DNA of 64,000 nucleotides. Origin: Patiria pectinifera (taxonomy: Eukaryota > Echinodermata > Asteroidea > Valvatida > Asterinidae). A program made the position numbers and the translations under genes. Positions 11,067-26,076 of the stretch are shown here, piece after piece. Position 1 is the first letter of the stretch. Every line of letters starts with the position of its first letter. The stretch is taken from assembly GCA_029964075.1 (NCBI GenBank), contig CM057129.1, positions 27,457,430-27,521,429 of the forward strand, written 5' to 3'. Under the pieces are notes generated by a model. The model saw only the letters and a program-made list of their open reading frames with translations, did not search any database and was not told the origin of the DNA.

Positions 11067-12629
11067 ATGGCATCGGTCGTGCTATCCACCCTACCCTCGA
11101 TCTCGAACGAGACAGACCCAACTCCGCCGCTACTTGTCGTCGACCCGTTTTACGGCCAGCCTTTCCAGAAGGCCATCGGCGTCTTCACATTTGTGGTAAT
11201 CGCAGTGGGTCTCGTGGGCAACTCGGCCGTTATCTTCATCGTATTGCGCTACCGTGACATGCACACGACGACCAACTTCTCCTTCGCCAACCTGGCGCTG
11301 ACTGACATCCTCCTGTTGGTCTTTCAAGCCTTGTCCGTCACCCTGGACATATTTGGCTACGCCGTGTCGGTGAGCCTCAACTGCTGGCCCACGTTCTACC
11401 TTCGATACGTATGTATTGCGGCCGCACCACACAATTTACATGCACCTTGTTTCAACCAATTTACTATAAGAAAAGACAGGCAAAATTGAATTACTTGGAC
11501 TGTTCGGAGGATTTTTCATGAAGCATTTGAAAATGTACTTTGATCTTCCTAAGTTTTTTTAGCTCGCAAACCATTTTTGTTGTGATTACGGGAGACGTAA
11601 TACTAATACGAAGTTACCACTTACTCTTTTCAATTTTATTGTGGATAAAAGCTTTCATTGCCCTGACACTTTCATCCGATGACAGGTTATTGGTGAGGTG
11701 ACGGGTCTTACATTGGCGATGATGTCATACGACCGATGGAGATTGGTTGCGTATCCGCTGGAGGCCGTCAAACACATCGAAAGACGCAAACGGGTCTTTC
11801 TGTTCGGTATAGTCATTCTGTGGGCTGGTAAGTGACATATCAGGCAACGGCCAAAGAAACAAAGATTAAGGATCATCTTTCTAGTGATTTTGTATTCACG
11901 GTTACTATTTTGAAGGTCTTGATCTGTAGTTCGTTTCCTGCTTTTGTTTTGCTCTCAGTTTCATTTGCGATGTATGTTCCGGTCATCTTCTACTCGGTCA
12001 AAATAGTATCCCTTGATGCTGCCTTTTGCACCATTTGGTTTCCTTGGGAATACGGCCAGAAGGTTTTCCAGACCTACACCGCCATCACAATGTACATCGT
12101 TCCGCTGATGTTCATCTCAGTGTGCTACCTGAAGATCTGGCTGAAGCTTCGACAGAAGACACCAGGTTCCGCTACAGCGTCGGGTACCAGCACGGCCAGA
12201 AGCTCGCAACGCATGCGCCGAACTCTCCGTTTAATCATGGTTGTGATCGCGGCCTTTGCGCTGTCGTGGCTAGCGCATCGTGCGCTCCTGATGTGGGTGG
12301 TGTGGGACCCCAATTTCCTTGCCTCCAGTCCCGTTTACCTAATCGGCTCGGGTATAGCCAATTTGATCGTCTACCTGAACAGTGTGGTCAACCCTTTCAT
12401 TTACCCATTTGCCGGTACCGGTTTCAGAAAACACCTTCCGGGATACTTACGCGGAATGCTTGCGCGCGATCAGACGGTTTCGTCACGAACCACGCCAAAA
12501 AGAAGTGGCGATAACGCGCAGATCAACGCGTTTACCGCGATGGCCCCTTCTCCGTGTCAGCACACGAGCATGGAGAGTCTGAGCGTCGGCTGCCAGACCT
12601 CACCTCCGCCGCCGCATGCATCGAAATGA
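11067..12629 (+). CDS. Class A (rhodopsin-like) peptide-receptor-like GPCR, copy 1
   Basis: Predicted seven-helix plasma-membrane receptor of 384 aa in three coding exons: 11067-11408, 11686-11827 and 11959-12629, all GT-AG with matching phases. Visible features: N-glycosylation site N14 (NET); TM1 about 36-60 with the GN pair (N52); TM2 with LALTD (D80); extracellular Cys106 and Cys185; DRW at 130-132 in place of DRY; Trp160 in TM4; TM6 ending FALSWLAH (264-268); NPFIY at 306-310; a 70-residue Ser/Thr-rich tail. The start ATG has a good context (GACCATGG) and is conserved in copy 2. The overall pattern is closest to neuropeptide receptors of the galanin/allatostatin/RFamide type, but the ligand cannot be named. 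Odd points: Ala267 replaces the nearly invariant TM6 proline kept in copy 2, and the promoter carries a 3.5-kb transposon. It may be diverged or impaired, though the frame is intact. Confidence 0.88.
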
Positions 12630-13540
12630 GCCAATTTGAATAGATTTGGCTTCCTTTAAATAAGGTATACAGAATTATTGCTTTTCATGCATTTTATTCG
12701 TTAATAATAACACCACTCACAATGCAAAGAAGAATGTTAAAAACATAAGCTATTGAAGTTTCAGCTCAGTGGACATTTCACTTTTCGATCAAACTTTTGA
12801 TCACGAAACACGATTTCGTCCATTTGAGCACAAATAGGCCTATGTACAGAACTCTTTTATTTCCAAAAATCAATCAATTGGCTAGACGTTTGAATTCACC
12901 CACAACAATTCCTCGTTTCTAAATGAAATATAGCCAGAAGAAATAATTTCACAAGGTGTTTAGTACCAGTACCATCTTTAATCTCAGTTTTCGGGGTAGT
13001 AGTTCTGTATATAGGTTACTTTTGAGACAGGCATAAATTGAGATCAATTATCATGTGTGCCTTTATACAGCTTCGCTGAACGTCTTTTCGGACATGTCGT
13101 TATACATCGCACATAGCTGACGGCAAAAAACTACTTTCAAAATCAATTATATTATGGGACGATAGATCTAGCCAACTTTTGATTCATTTACTAACGTGGA
13201 TGCGCAAAGTTTTGCTCAAATGTGTTAATAATTTTACAGTGTGATGTATATTAAAAAGAGTTAACAAAATATATTTCAATTTGTGACATGACTTCAATTT
13301 GTGAAGGTAAAAAGTAATTTCTATTTCTGCACCAGAACTAATAAGGGTTTGCAGCAATTTTTTCATCACCCAAATAAATATTTGTAAAAATATTACATCT
13401 TCTAGTGTCCCAAAGGAAAAGGATCAAAGTGGTCTATGTTTTTGCAGTTGGTGAAAATGATCGTTTTGTGTAAGTCTTCTAGATTTCGTGTAAGTCTTCT
13501 AGAAAAATAGATGTATTAAAAGTATATTTGAAAAAAGGGA
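12630..13540 (+). repeat. Receptor 3' flank, homologous to 4897-5960
   Basis: The DNA after the receptor 1 stop codon matches the relic at 4897-5960 nearly throughout. Receptor 2 shares only the first 60 or so bases (to about 27747). The unit therefore includes about 0.9 kb of 3' flank, probably with the 3' UTR. I see no canonical AATAAA close to the stop. Confidence 0.75.
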
Positions 13541-14426
13541 CAAGTATTCGTAAATTCTGTTTATGTTTGCAACAAACATTAAATGTGAAAGAACCAGTAT
13601 ACTTTTGTATAAAATTACGTATTTATTTATTCCTATTTATTAATTGTTTGTTTGTTTTTTCGATCGAAAACTGTATATCCAAGTACCCTCATATTTAGAC
13701 GTTTTTTTGCAAAGTTCGAGGAATTGTTTCGCATCTCGCTAGTGCTACATGTTGTAGTGGCTTAAATTTATTTATTGGTAGAGTTACCATGTATAGACGA
13801 GGCTTCGCCCCGCCCGATTGAGGGGGGGGGGGTCGCGGTTGAGGGGCCTGTCGCCCGCCAGATTTGTGTGCGTTGTTTGCCTCACTTTGATTTTCAAGAT
13901 GGCGTACCCTGAGAAGGTCTATTGTCCCTCTTTTGTAGGCACTCTAACTTTTTAGGATGACCTCCCATATGTTTTGTTCACGATCGTCAGTTGTGGACCT
14001 TAGGGAATTGTTGACCCTATAATGTCCTCTATCAACATCCCCTGTTAAATGCAAAAACAAACCCACATACACACACCCTTTCTTCGTTAAAGTATAGCGA
14101 GGATGAGATAAATGTAAATTCAAGTTGCGATTCATCGATATTTTAAATGAATTGATAGTGAATTGACCGGATATTATTTCCGCTATACGGTATATTGTAC
14201 CATCTACTTTATCAGAGCGTGTCTTTGTTAGTTGTTTCAAATAACAGTTGGTAGAGCACCGGAACGGTAATCCGAAGGTCGCAGGTTGAAACTCCGCTCC
14301 ACTCAATTTCTTTGTTCAACCATAAAATAATTATAATACACTTAGTCAGTTTCCCTGTGCGGTTTCTTTACAGATTTGTAATTAAAAGCCGTATCCACTC
14401 AGAATGATCCCCGTTTACTATTTTCC
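13541..14426. other. Spacer between receptor 1 and block A copy 2
   Basis: There is no gene here. About 13935-14080 resembles 18095-18220 in copy 2 (AACTTTTTAGG, GACCTCCCATAT, ACGATCGTCA, then an ACACAC-rich end), a further shared fragment of the array. A tRNA-like repeat lies at 14241-14306, and a G10 run with GC-rich surroundings at about 13795-13860. Confidence 0.5.
14241..14306 (+). repeat. tRNA-derived SINE head
   Basis: GTTGGTAGAGCACCGGAACG resembles a pol III A box with D-arm, and GTCGCAGGTTGAAACTCC resembles a B box with T-arm, spaced as in a tRNA. The acceptor stem is not paired, so this is a SINE-like relic rather than a tRNA gene. Confidence 0.5.
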
Positions 14427-15339
14427 GGGTTTCCAACATTGCTAATGGGCAATTCCACGGTAACGTAAATAATAATACCCAAGAAACTATTGAGATAAAG
14501 ATAGGTGCCTGCAAAATTAATGATAATAAATGAAAAACGAAAACAACAAAAAAATACCCATAATTCACGAACACAAGATTACCACAGAAATAGGCCCATC
14601 ACCTCAATCCTCAAAAGTTAAAATACACAGTATTTGAACACTGGAGCATATTGGTTACATGTTCACCGACAACTTTTAATAATAATAGGTTCAGTGGTTT
14701 ACCTAAAGGGTTTGGGGCCGACCATGCAGCCTACATTTAAGTTAAAAACATCTACCGGTAGACCTGATGGCATCAGAATCATTATGCTTTAAAAAATGTC
14801 CATTTTTAGGTGTTGCTTTTAATTGAGCTCTAACTTCAATGTTTGAAATCAAATTAGAGTAGTAACAATAATTAACTTATCAACATCCAAACTGAGGTTG
14901 TTAACTTTGGCATAATTTGTCAAAAATTGCACCTCACATGTCTTACACATGTAAATTGTATGAAAGTGCCCAATAGTACTTTCTGCCATCTCATTTTTGA
15001 CAATTTGCTTCTAGAATGGCTTCACAGAAATTGTATCTTTCCCTATTGTCCATGAATGGTGATGGCAGCAACCTTATGATTTGATTTTCTGCAACCACTC
15101 CTGTAGGAGTACCCGGTACATCGACACACATGTACCGTGTATGTACATGTACATTGAACACGTTGTACATGCCTGTGCCAACCTTTGTAAGGAGTACCTT
15201 GCTCTGCTCATCCCGCTTTTGTGAAGGTGGGTTACATAAATGTCCTTTTAATGCTCATTATACATGGATGTATTTACAGTGATTTTTAGTTTTTCAAACA
15301 TGAGCACAAATGTTGTAACATTTGATGAAAATAACATTT

Positions 15340-15553
15340 GTCCTTCCGTTACCGTCCTTCCGTTACCAATTTGGTAACGGAAGGACGTGATTTAAGTAAT
15401 TGTAATTAAAACACGAGAAGTACAGAAGTGTCAGTTATAATGTCATATTGAAGGCCTACCTAAACTTGCTTTACATAATAACTTTCATTGCATTCATACT
15501 GCAAGTTATTAAAATAAATTTAAAATATGTATTTTGTTCGGTAACGGAAGGAC
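15340..15553. repeat. CCTTCCGTTACC palindromic motif, copy 2, plus an extra word
   Basis: 15340-15386 repeats the two direct words and one inverted word of copy 1. A further GGTAACGGAAGGAC stands at 15540-15553, inside the segment missing from copy 1, making four words within 214 bases. Confidence 0.8.
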
Positions 15554-16081
15554 ATTTTCAAAGGCTGAACTATTAGAAGTCACTGAATTGAAACAAATTA
15601 CGCAAAACGTAAAAAAAAATCAGTCAATTTTTCATGACCTGTACTTCTTATGACAGAAATTGCGTGTAAGTACATAGTTTTGCGTGTATTGGTAGAATAC
15701 TTTCATATCACTATTAATCACATTTTTAGGACTAAAACAGGATTATTACGTAATCCTGTTTTTTGGTACCAAAATGTATCAAAATAAAATTCCGACTTCA
15801 AATCTTGCAAAAATATAGACTTTTAGCTTTCATTTGATACAAAATTTGTTTAAGTCACATGCATTTGAATTGTTGATGTCATGTCCACTTTGGTGTGAAA
15901 TTGCCCTAATGTAAGCATCGTGACTTTGGAAGTGATCTCTGGCTGTATGGCATACTGGTTTATGGCTGCTGACTATAGCGCCCCTCTAACAAAGACATTG
16001 ACTAAATGGAGATCTGCCAACATATCATTTCAACACTATTCTACACAATAAATAATCGTATCAGCCTGATGTTGGTATTCT
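15398..16081. repeat. Copy-2-specific 684-bp segment
   Basis: In copy 1, GATTTAAGT is followed directly by GCATGCAGCAGCCACC (973/974). In copy 2 the same words are 684 bases apart. The segment is AT-rich and non-coding. No clear terminal repeats or duplicated target are visible, so an insertion here and a deletion in copy 1 are equally possible. Confidence 0.7.
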
Positions 16082-17339
16082 GCATGCAGCAGCCACCGGG
16101 CATGATGATCCAGCAATGTTTTAATTACAATCATTCAATAATTTGAACCTTACAGACTTGATATAAGCAAGCATTACAGAACAATTGTTTAGGCGTGGGA
16201 GCCTTTCCGTTAGGCCTATTTGAGTAAGCAATTTCATTAATACAGAATTAAATACATGTAACCATGATATATAACACTCGTCTTTACAGCTGTTAAGGAT
16301 GTTTCTGAATATTCATACCACTTTTCATATTACATTTAAAGTTGGTATATGTGCTTTTCCAAAAATTCGCTGTTCTTTTCCGAACGAAATGTAAAGGAAT
16401 ATAATGTCCTGTAACAAATAAATTTGCTTGTCTATTTTTGCAGGCCTTTATACAGGTTTAAAAAGTGGTTTTAAATGGCGCGCTCCAGTTCAGAAATTGC
16501 GCACACTATAATTCAGAACGAATTCGGAGCGTCCCGCTCTTAATTTAAAAATTGAGCTTTACTGATTACTTGTCGTGGGCCAATTTTTTTCGTGTGATTT
16601 CTCATTGGAAAGCTCTTCACTAATGTTAACGCTAAAACAATTATCAAGCCAATTGTGAGAAAAGTGTGTTTTGCCTAATTCATTTTGCAATTTTATTTTG
16701 ACGAAGATTGAAATGAACAAACGTTGATATTAGTTGAGCAAGGGATATCCGTTTTTTTTGTTAAATCTGCATGGTTTAAACTTATGTTCACATTAAGAAA
16801 TCAAGAAAGACAATGATTATCATCGGTAAATAGAAATGTGAGTTCGATTATTTAATCGTTATATAACCACGAAACGTGTTTGTTAAAGTTGGTTACATTA
16901 TGTATGGTATGTAATATTCTCAAGTTGCGACCTTTTTGCAATTAACTTTATGAGACCCTTATTCACAGGCCATTCTAGACTAAATAAATGTGTCAGTGTT
17001 CAAAGTATTGATGTTCACACAGATTCTTCATTGATACATGCAGAAAATGGAATAAATTATGGTTAAAGAAATACAGGTAGAGGATTCTCGTTCATCGTTT
17101 GTGTCCACGAAATGGTAGAACAAGGATTGTTTAAAACTGGGTTGATTCTAGTGGTAGAGGTTGGCGGAGACTGATCAACACTGCCTGCCCAAAAGCTTTA
17201 TAAAAAGGCAAATCGAGATTTCACTCGTGTACGTGTCATCGAACATAAAAAAAAAAAAACGCACACATTTTTGTATTTACAAACAACACGCCACACCATT
17301 GGCGTAAATCCCATAGTTGTGGGGCTACACACAGAGTTG

Positions 17340-17890
17340 TAACGAGTCACTGGTTTTTGTGACTCGAGTCGAGTCGATTCATTAGGTCAAGAAGGTCGAG
17401 TCGAGTCACTGTTTGTAGTCGAGTCGAGTCAAGTATTTAGCTCGAGTCAATTCGAGTCACAAATATTTGAACACCATACAATAAATTAACACAAGACCGA
17501 AAAAACAATTTGGCTTTTTTATTTCATATTCGGGCTACTACATGTGACTTTTAATGAAAATAAAAAGGGGATGCCAGCAGATCGTCATTTAAATAATGGG
17601 GACACTGATCGAACCACGAACGTATATGTATACATTATTCGCGAACATTGTAACGTGAACAAAAACCGGCACCGGCGTAAGTCATTGCAAATATATTTTG
17701 CAAAGTTTTGCTTTTATTTATGGGACTCGTGTCTTATTAGCCTTCCTCGAGTCGAGTCGAGTCGAGTCGAGTCATTCTGATGAGGGACTCGAGTCGAGTC
17801 GAGTCATTTGCTCGCAGTGACTCGAGTCGAGTCGAGTCATTTGCCCTTAGGGACTCGAGTCGGACTCGAATCGATTCGTCGACTCGAATC
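17340..17890. repeat. (CGAGT)n pentanucleotide array, copy 2
   Basis: This is the duplicate of the 2236-2830 array, again in two clusters (about 17358-17455 and 17725-17890), with different repeat numbers. Unit loss and gain since the duplication is evident. Confidence 0.85.
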
Positions 17891-20009
17891 ATTACAACTC
17901 TGGCTACATACGAGTTGTCCCATGCTACTATGGGGACCGAAGACGCTGTTGGGACAGCAGAAAGTGCCCATAAATCGGTCCTAATTTGCCTTACAATAAA
18001 AAAAAAACCTTCCCAATGAATCGTTGACGGCTGGCCCACACACACAAGTGTGTATTTACCTGCATTATTGACCCTCTATTGTCCTATTTTGTTTGTAATT
18101 TAACTTTTTAGGGAGACCTCCCATATAATTGGGACACGATCGTCAATGGACCCTATTGTCCTCTGTTGATCAACTCCCACCTGAATTCAGAAACAAACTC
18201 ACACACACACACACCCAGCTCGTTTTTACTATACCCACGAGGACCTGATCATTTCCTTCTTTTGTTCCCTTTTGTTTGCACATTTTCTCGACAGCTCCCA
18301 TAAGGTTTGTACACGAAATTCTCCCGAGGACCTGGGCCCAGCTGGTCCTGGGGCCCATTGAAATCGCACACACCCCATTGTCCCAAGTCCTCAGTCTGAA
18401 TGGATAACCAACCCACACCCACATATGCTATCCACACCGTCAATCGTGGACGTCTTTTTGTCCATCTTTTGTTTGTAATAGCCTAACTTTTTAGGAAGAC
18501 TTCCATATGTTTTGTACACGACCCCAATTGCGGACGTTTGCTGGGAATCGCGGACGATATTGTTCTCTTTTGTTCTCCGGCTTTTATTTGTTCACGGTTT
18601 GAATGCCTGAACACGCCCACACACACATTTTCAGAAGGGCCGTGGGGGAGGGGGAATCGGATATTTATTCAATAGTTTTGAAATCGGAGTACAAACGCTT
18701 TCAATGCATTGTTTTTATGTAAGGTTAAAGGACAAAAGCGCGCAAATTTCAATAGAAATGTTACCAGTACTTCCATTGCATTATGGGGATTCGATTGGGA
18801 AGTTAACTTTTCTTGCAATCTTGACAACCTTTGTAGTTTGAACGAGAACATTTACGAAAACTTCGACCCGACAGTAATGACCAAATGCTACAGTATACCA
18901 GTTCCTGTGTATATAGGCAGTAGCGGATAAAGAGGGGGTTGGGGTCGATCGCAACCACCCCCCCCCCTTCCCCCTGTTCAGCCACTGACTAATGTTATAA
19001 TAGTAGTAAAATGGAGCCAACAAAAAATGGAATGCTAAAGTTCCTAAATTTATACTTAAATTGCTTTAGAATGCGGGTGCCAAGAGAGACTTCCTATGAA
19101 TCTTCAACGCGAAAATGAATTGATTCTTGTGTAATAGCTCAATAGCATGTAACGACGCGTTTTACAATAACTGCCCGACGCGGTACATGTAAGCAACATA
19201 CCACTTCACTGCACTGAGCCAATGGCGTGCGATCGATGTGTGGGTGTGTTGAACTATGGCGTAAAACTTCCGCAGCAAGCAGAGTGCATTAGCGTCTTTT
19301 AACTACTTACGGACGCTTCCGTCGCTACCTCCTGAGAGTACTCCAGAGTGTCAAGATAAAAAATCTCGACCTCTCTCAACCTCTCTTTCCTGTGAGAAAG
19401 GTGACTTCACTCCCTTCGAAGACTTTCTACTCAATTGTACGGAAACAAAGATTCATACATGCATCGTGGCATTCTAGTACACGCTTTTCAATCTTTCCCT
19501 CTTGAAGTTTTTTTGATGCATCCGCTCGGATGAGTACGAACATAGTCTCTCTGCACATAGTCTCTCTGCACTCTCTCACGGCTGAGGGTAACGAACGCTT
19601 AAAGTAAACTTGCTTTCTGCGACATCACGCCTGGGTTTTATCTTAAAAGCTTGCTATCACTTCACAAGAACCGTTGCAAATGGCCGTTTAGTTGAATCCT
19701 TAAAGAGAGGTCTTATACAGAAGTACACTGAGAAGACTTTTCCTCGTCCCCACTGCCCTTTTCAAGGGTGCGCGCTCGTGACATCGGCATTATAGGCCCC
19801 TATAATTTCTTTGGGCTCTCATCGGTACTTCCAAGTGCGCACGACCCATGCGCAAAAAATACACGTAATGAACGTGTATAGTGTATGATGATTGTAGAAA
19901 AGCCGGGAACTTGCTTACCTCGAACTCAGGCTACCTCCATTTCTTATCCATTTCCTTGAGATTCGACTTAACGGGATAATTGACACATTTCTTCAAACAA
20001 TGTCTCATG

Positions 20010-20770
20010 GTGTTCCCATGGTGTTCCCATGGTGTTAATCTCCATGCTGTTCATCCCATGGTGTTCCCATGGTGTTCATTTCCATAGTGTTTATCCCCAT
20101 TGTGTTTATCCCCATGGTATTTATCCCCATGCGCGCATATCTGTTGGGTAGAAAAGCAGTCCCATGGCGATGCCATTGGTCCCCATGGCCCCCATTGTGG
20201 TCACCCCAACATTTCATGGTGGTGTTTCAGACCTCATTGGTGCTTTCATGGTGGTTCATGAAACCTCATGGGGACACTATGGCGTTACTTTAACTATATA
20301 TGGTGTTCATATGGGCCACCATGGTGTTTTAAGAGACCACCATGGTATTTAAAAAGACCACCATGAGACCACATGGTGGTGCCATGGGGTTACAGTAGCT
20401 GCGCATGGTGTTTCAAGGGGACACCTTGGCGTTATTTAGCTGTCCATGGGACACCATGCTGTTTTAAGAGATCGCCATGGTGTTTTAAGAGACCACCATG
20501 GTATTTCAAGAGACTGCTTTGAGACCACATGGTGGTGCCATGGGGTTACAGTAGCTGCTCATGGTGTTCCCATGTGACACCATGGCGTTTCTTTAGTGTC
20601 CGTGTTCCCATTGGACACCATGGTGTTTTAAGAGATCGCCATGGTGTTTTAAGGGATCACCATGTGTATCCTTTTGATTCCCATGGGTTCCCCATGGGGT
20701 CCCATGGGGATCCCATGGGGGTCCCATGGGGGTCCCATGGGGATCCCATGGCTTTGCCATGGGACATTTT
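20010..20770. repeat. CCATGG-rich minisatellite
   Basis: About 750 bases are built from degenerate units around CCATGGTG(TT), for example CATGGTGTTCCCATGGTGTT, CACCATGGTGTTTTAAGAGA and CCCATGGGGATCCCATGGGG. The word CCATGG is itself a palindrome, so the tract is full of short dyads. It ends about 80 bases before the conserved promoter block of receptor 2. Confidence 0.85.
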
Positions 20771-20839
20771 TGTAAGGGTCGGGTTTACTGTATAAACCCA
20801 AGATTTTGGAAGACGCTAATATTATTCAGTACTGTGGTG

Positions 20840-21139
20840 ACAAAGTATAGCTGGTAGCGTACTGCTCGACGTCATGGGGACGAGGTTAGGTTTAGTGGTT
20901 GTTTCTCTTTAAAATTCTAAAAGAAGTTTAGCGTGGAAAATGAATACAGAGTTTCATAGTCGTTGAAGCTCTGATTGAGTTGCGGAATTCATTTGGCTGT
21001 CATTGTTGTCGAGCTCACATGATAACGGTATCACGCGACAGTGCTCTCAGAACTGTATATAAGATGAAGAGCGGACAAGTAGCAAGCCATAGCAGGATAA
21101 AGTTCACAGGGAAAGCTCCAACTTGCAGGACCTTTACAG
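20840..21139 (+). promoter_or_regulatory. GPCR 2 promoter and non-coding first exon
   Basis: This is uninterrupted promoter sequence matching the two split halves at 6250-6422 and 9959-10229. The TATATAAG box is at 21056-21063; the first exon is about 21086-21139, ending TTTACAG with donor GT at 21140. The predicted acceptor is at 26064 (GCAG, followed by AAGATACAGACCATGG, identical in both copies), giving a 4.9-kb first intron. Confidence 0.6.
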
Positions 21140-21972
21140 GTATGTCAAACTTTCTTCTTTTCCCTCAAATTTGGGACATGACTTATGCTTGTTTCTTTCA
21201 TGTAACTGGCTCTACATACACCCGCTTCGTTTTCAGGGTTTGAACCCCTGCTCAAGGCAATCACAAGCAGTTTTCTTAGGGGTTACTTAGGTTTTTCTAC
21301 TCAAGTTCCTAAGAAACTCAATCGTTTTTGAATGGACGTATTCAAGCGATTTCGATCATACTGCTAATTCGTTGGTTCTTATTCATGTTCATTGCGCTCA
21401 ATTTCGTATATAGACATGTTCGAATTTGTTCACCAACACATCCTTTATCTTCGGCATCTATTCTTTTATCATTGCTCTATATTTCGTCCGAAATTGTTTG
21501 GGGAAAAAATGGTCATTTATCCTTTTGGAATTAATAATAGTCCCGAATAGGACTGTTTGGTTAACTTCTTAGATGTTTACTGTGCTTCTCTGTCTCTGCC
21601 TTCTTCTCTCAAGTTTCGGACCGTGTTCTTATTGCGGCAATCAAAATATAAGTCGCCGTGTACAAAACGAAATATACAATGAAATGAAATATACTCTCTA
21701 AATGTGTATCGATATTTGCGCTGTATGTTTTTTAAAGCTGTGAAAAAGATGAAGTTTTGAGGCTCCGTTTGTGTGTGTGTGAGACACCCCGTGTATATCA
21801 ATATAAATATAACACTTGGTTTATATCGGATTTAGCTATAGTGCTCTATGCTTTCGCAGAGCATATAATAACATATAGGTTCGGTCTATTCTGCTACCAT
21901 TGGTTTCAGGCACACGCAGACTGCGTGGCCATCATCAGGCGAATGGACTTCTTCGTTTGCACGGCTGGGTGG
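21140..21972. other. First intron of receptor 2, proximal part
   Basis: There is no gene here. It is AT-rich with short TG runs near 21771. The last 100 bases look like the 3' untranslated tail of the adjacent minus-strand Penelope-like element. Confidence 0.5.
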
Positions 21973-24295
<2,323 letters not shown>

Positions 24296-24353
24296 TTATA
24301 GCTCTGCAGAGATGTATCGAGCACTGTGAATTGTGATAGAAGACGATTTCATT

Positions 24354-24534
<181 letters not shown>

Positions 24535-24539
24535 TTTTA

Positions 24540-26060
24540 ATGTTCAGTGATTGTTCTCCAAAATATGATGTAAGTGGTCTATTTGAATTCCTATGCCAAA
24601 ACGTCGAAAATGTTTGCCCATTGAGAATTCATTTGACCACATGGTCTTGCCTCAAGGTTTGGACTTTTTTGAATGATATTCGCGGATGATTTTAATTTGA
24701 ATGAGCGTACTTTTAGATGAAATTGCCGTAATTTTCCGATTGCGTGCTCGAAAACTAAATTTAACATTCATTTTAGTTAATTGAATGGTGATCTTAAACT
24801 GCATTCAAACTATTGCTGAAACGAATGATCCTGAAGCTAAATTGGGTGGTAATTTGTTGAAATTGAATTGAAATTTTGTGGATAGATACAAAGCGGCCAA
24901 AATTATAAAGAATCCCCACTGTGTACACACGTAACAAAGTCAATGCGAATTCTTATACATGTACAAGGTATGACCATAATGACGCACGCAGGTTTATAGA
25001 TGGCGTCCTTTTCCGTGTACCGTATTTTGTGTGATATAGTTCTCTTCTTTGTTCTTTGGCACGAAACATCATCTGTCGTGGGTCGTAAGGCCCCAACATC
25101 CAAAAAGGTATATCCAGAAACTAGGCAATGATAGGATACTTGCCCAACATTGGTTCAAATTTACCTTGTTGTTGGTTAATTCGGTTAAAAATTTACCATC
25201 TTTTGGGATGAATTTGCCCAAGACTGCCAAGAGTGTCTGCAGTTGGTATGCTTACACAATTTGGTCTATACATACCAACCCATTTGCCAAAATTTGTCTA
25301 GTGTATCCTTTTCAGTAAAAACAGAAGACCTCTCAATGAAACCACTATTCGCCGCCGCTGTTGTTGTACTGCCCTAAAAACCGTTTAACCAGTTTATATT
25401 AGAGTTTAGTAAACATGTACACAAAACCGTATGCACGTCATTTCAGGCCAAAAATGGGAATCCCTGTTATAAATAAACCACTCTATCCGATAGAAGACAA
25501 AAAAAACGTCTGAGCTGTATGTCAGGTTACTTATAAGACGTCACCCCGATAGGCCTACACGCCTGCCTAATATTACATACAACATACTTCTGCCATCAGA
25601 AAGTTCGATCTCAATTTTGAATCTGCCACCAATGAAACATCTTAATAACGGAGATCGGAGGCACCTTTATTCGATTAGAATTTCTGATCGCTGTCAACTT
25701 TTTGCATTGTCATTGTTGTTTTACATGGTTTGCACTATAGTTCAGCATTTTGGGGGTAGACCGTCAAACTTCGTACCTTTGTCCAAAGAGCCGACAAACA
25801 AGTGGACTTATACTGCTGTCTTAACAAATTTACTTGTTTGCCTTGATAAATATTGATGCAAGCATTTACCACAAGATAGTTTGAAAGATAAACGGTCGAT
25901 TTTGAAGCAAACTATACAAAGTTGTTTAACAAAGAGTCTCATGGAGATCAAAAGCTAAAACAAAATACGCTACAGACCTTTCTGTTCACCAGGATCGTGG
26001 TGAGAGAGTTGAAATATATACTATTGCTCACAGGGTGTTAATTTTTGTATATGAATGCAC
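24540..26060. other. First intron of receptor 2, distal part
   Basis: About 1.5 kb of AT-rich DNA without recognisable repeats or genes. Short frames here have no family resemblance and no counterpart in receptor 1's first intron. Confidence 0.5.
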
Positions 26061-26076
26061 GCAGAAGATACAGACC

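Larger units (their letters stand above)
14427..19745. repeat. Block A, copy 2 of the tandem duplication
   Basis: This is the second copy of 1-4455, with the same order of landmarks and single-base differences every few tens of bases. It is longer because of extra segments at 15398-16081, within 17890-18290, and at 19215-19550. The match ends near 19745, after TTGAATCCTTAAAGAGAG. No protein gene is recognisable. Confidence 0.9.

Noticed and set aside
20035-20795. Open frames in the CCATGG tract
   Set aside because: Repeat-derived; no start, splice or family support.
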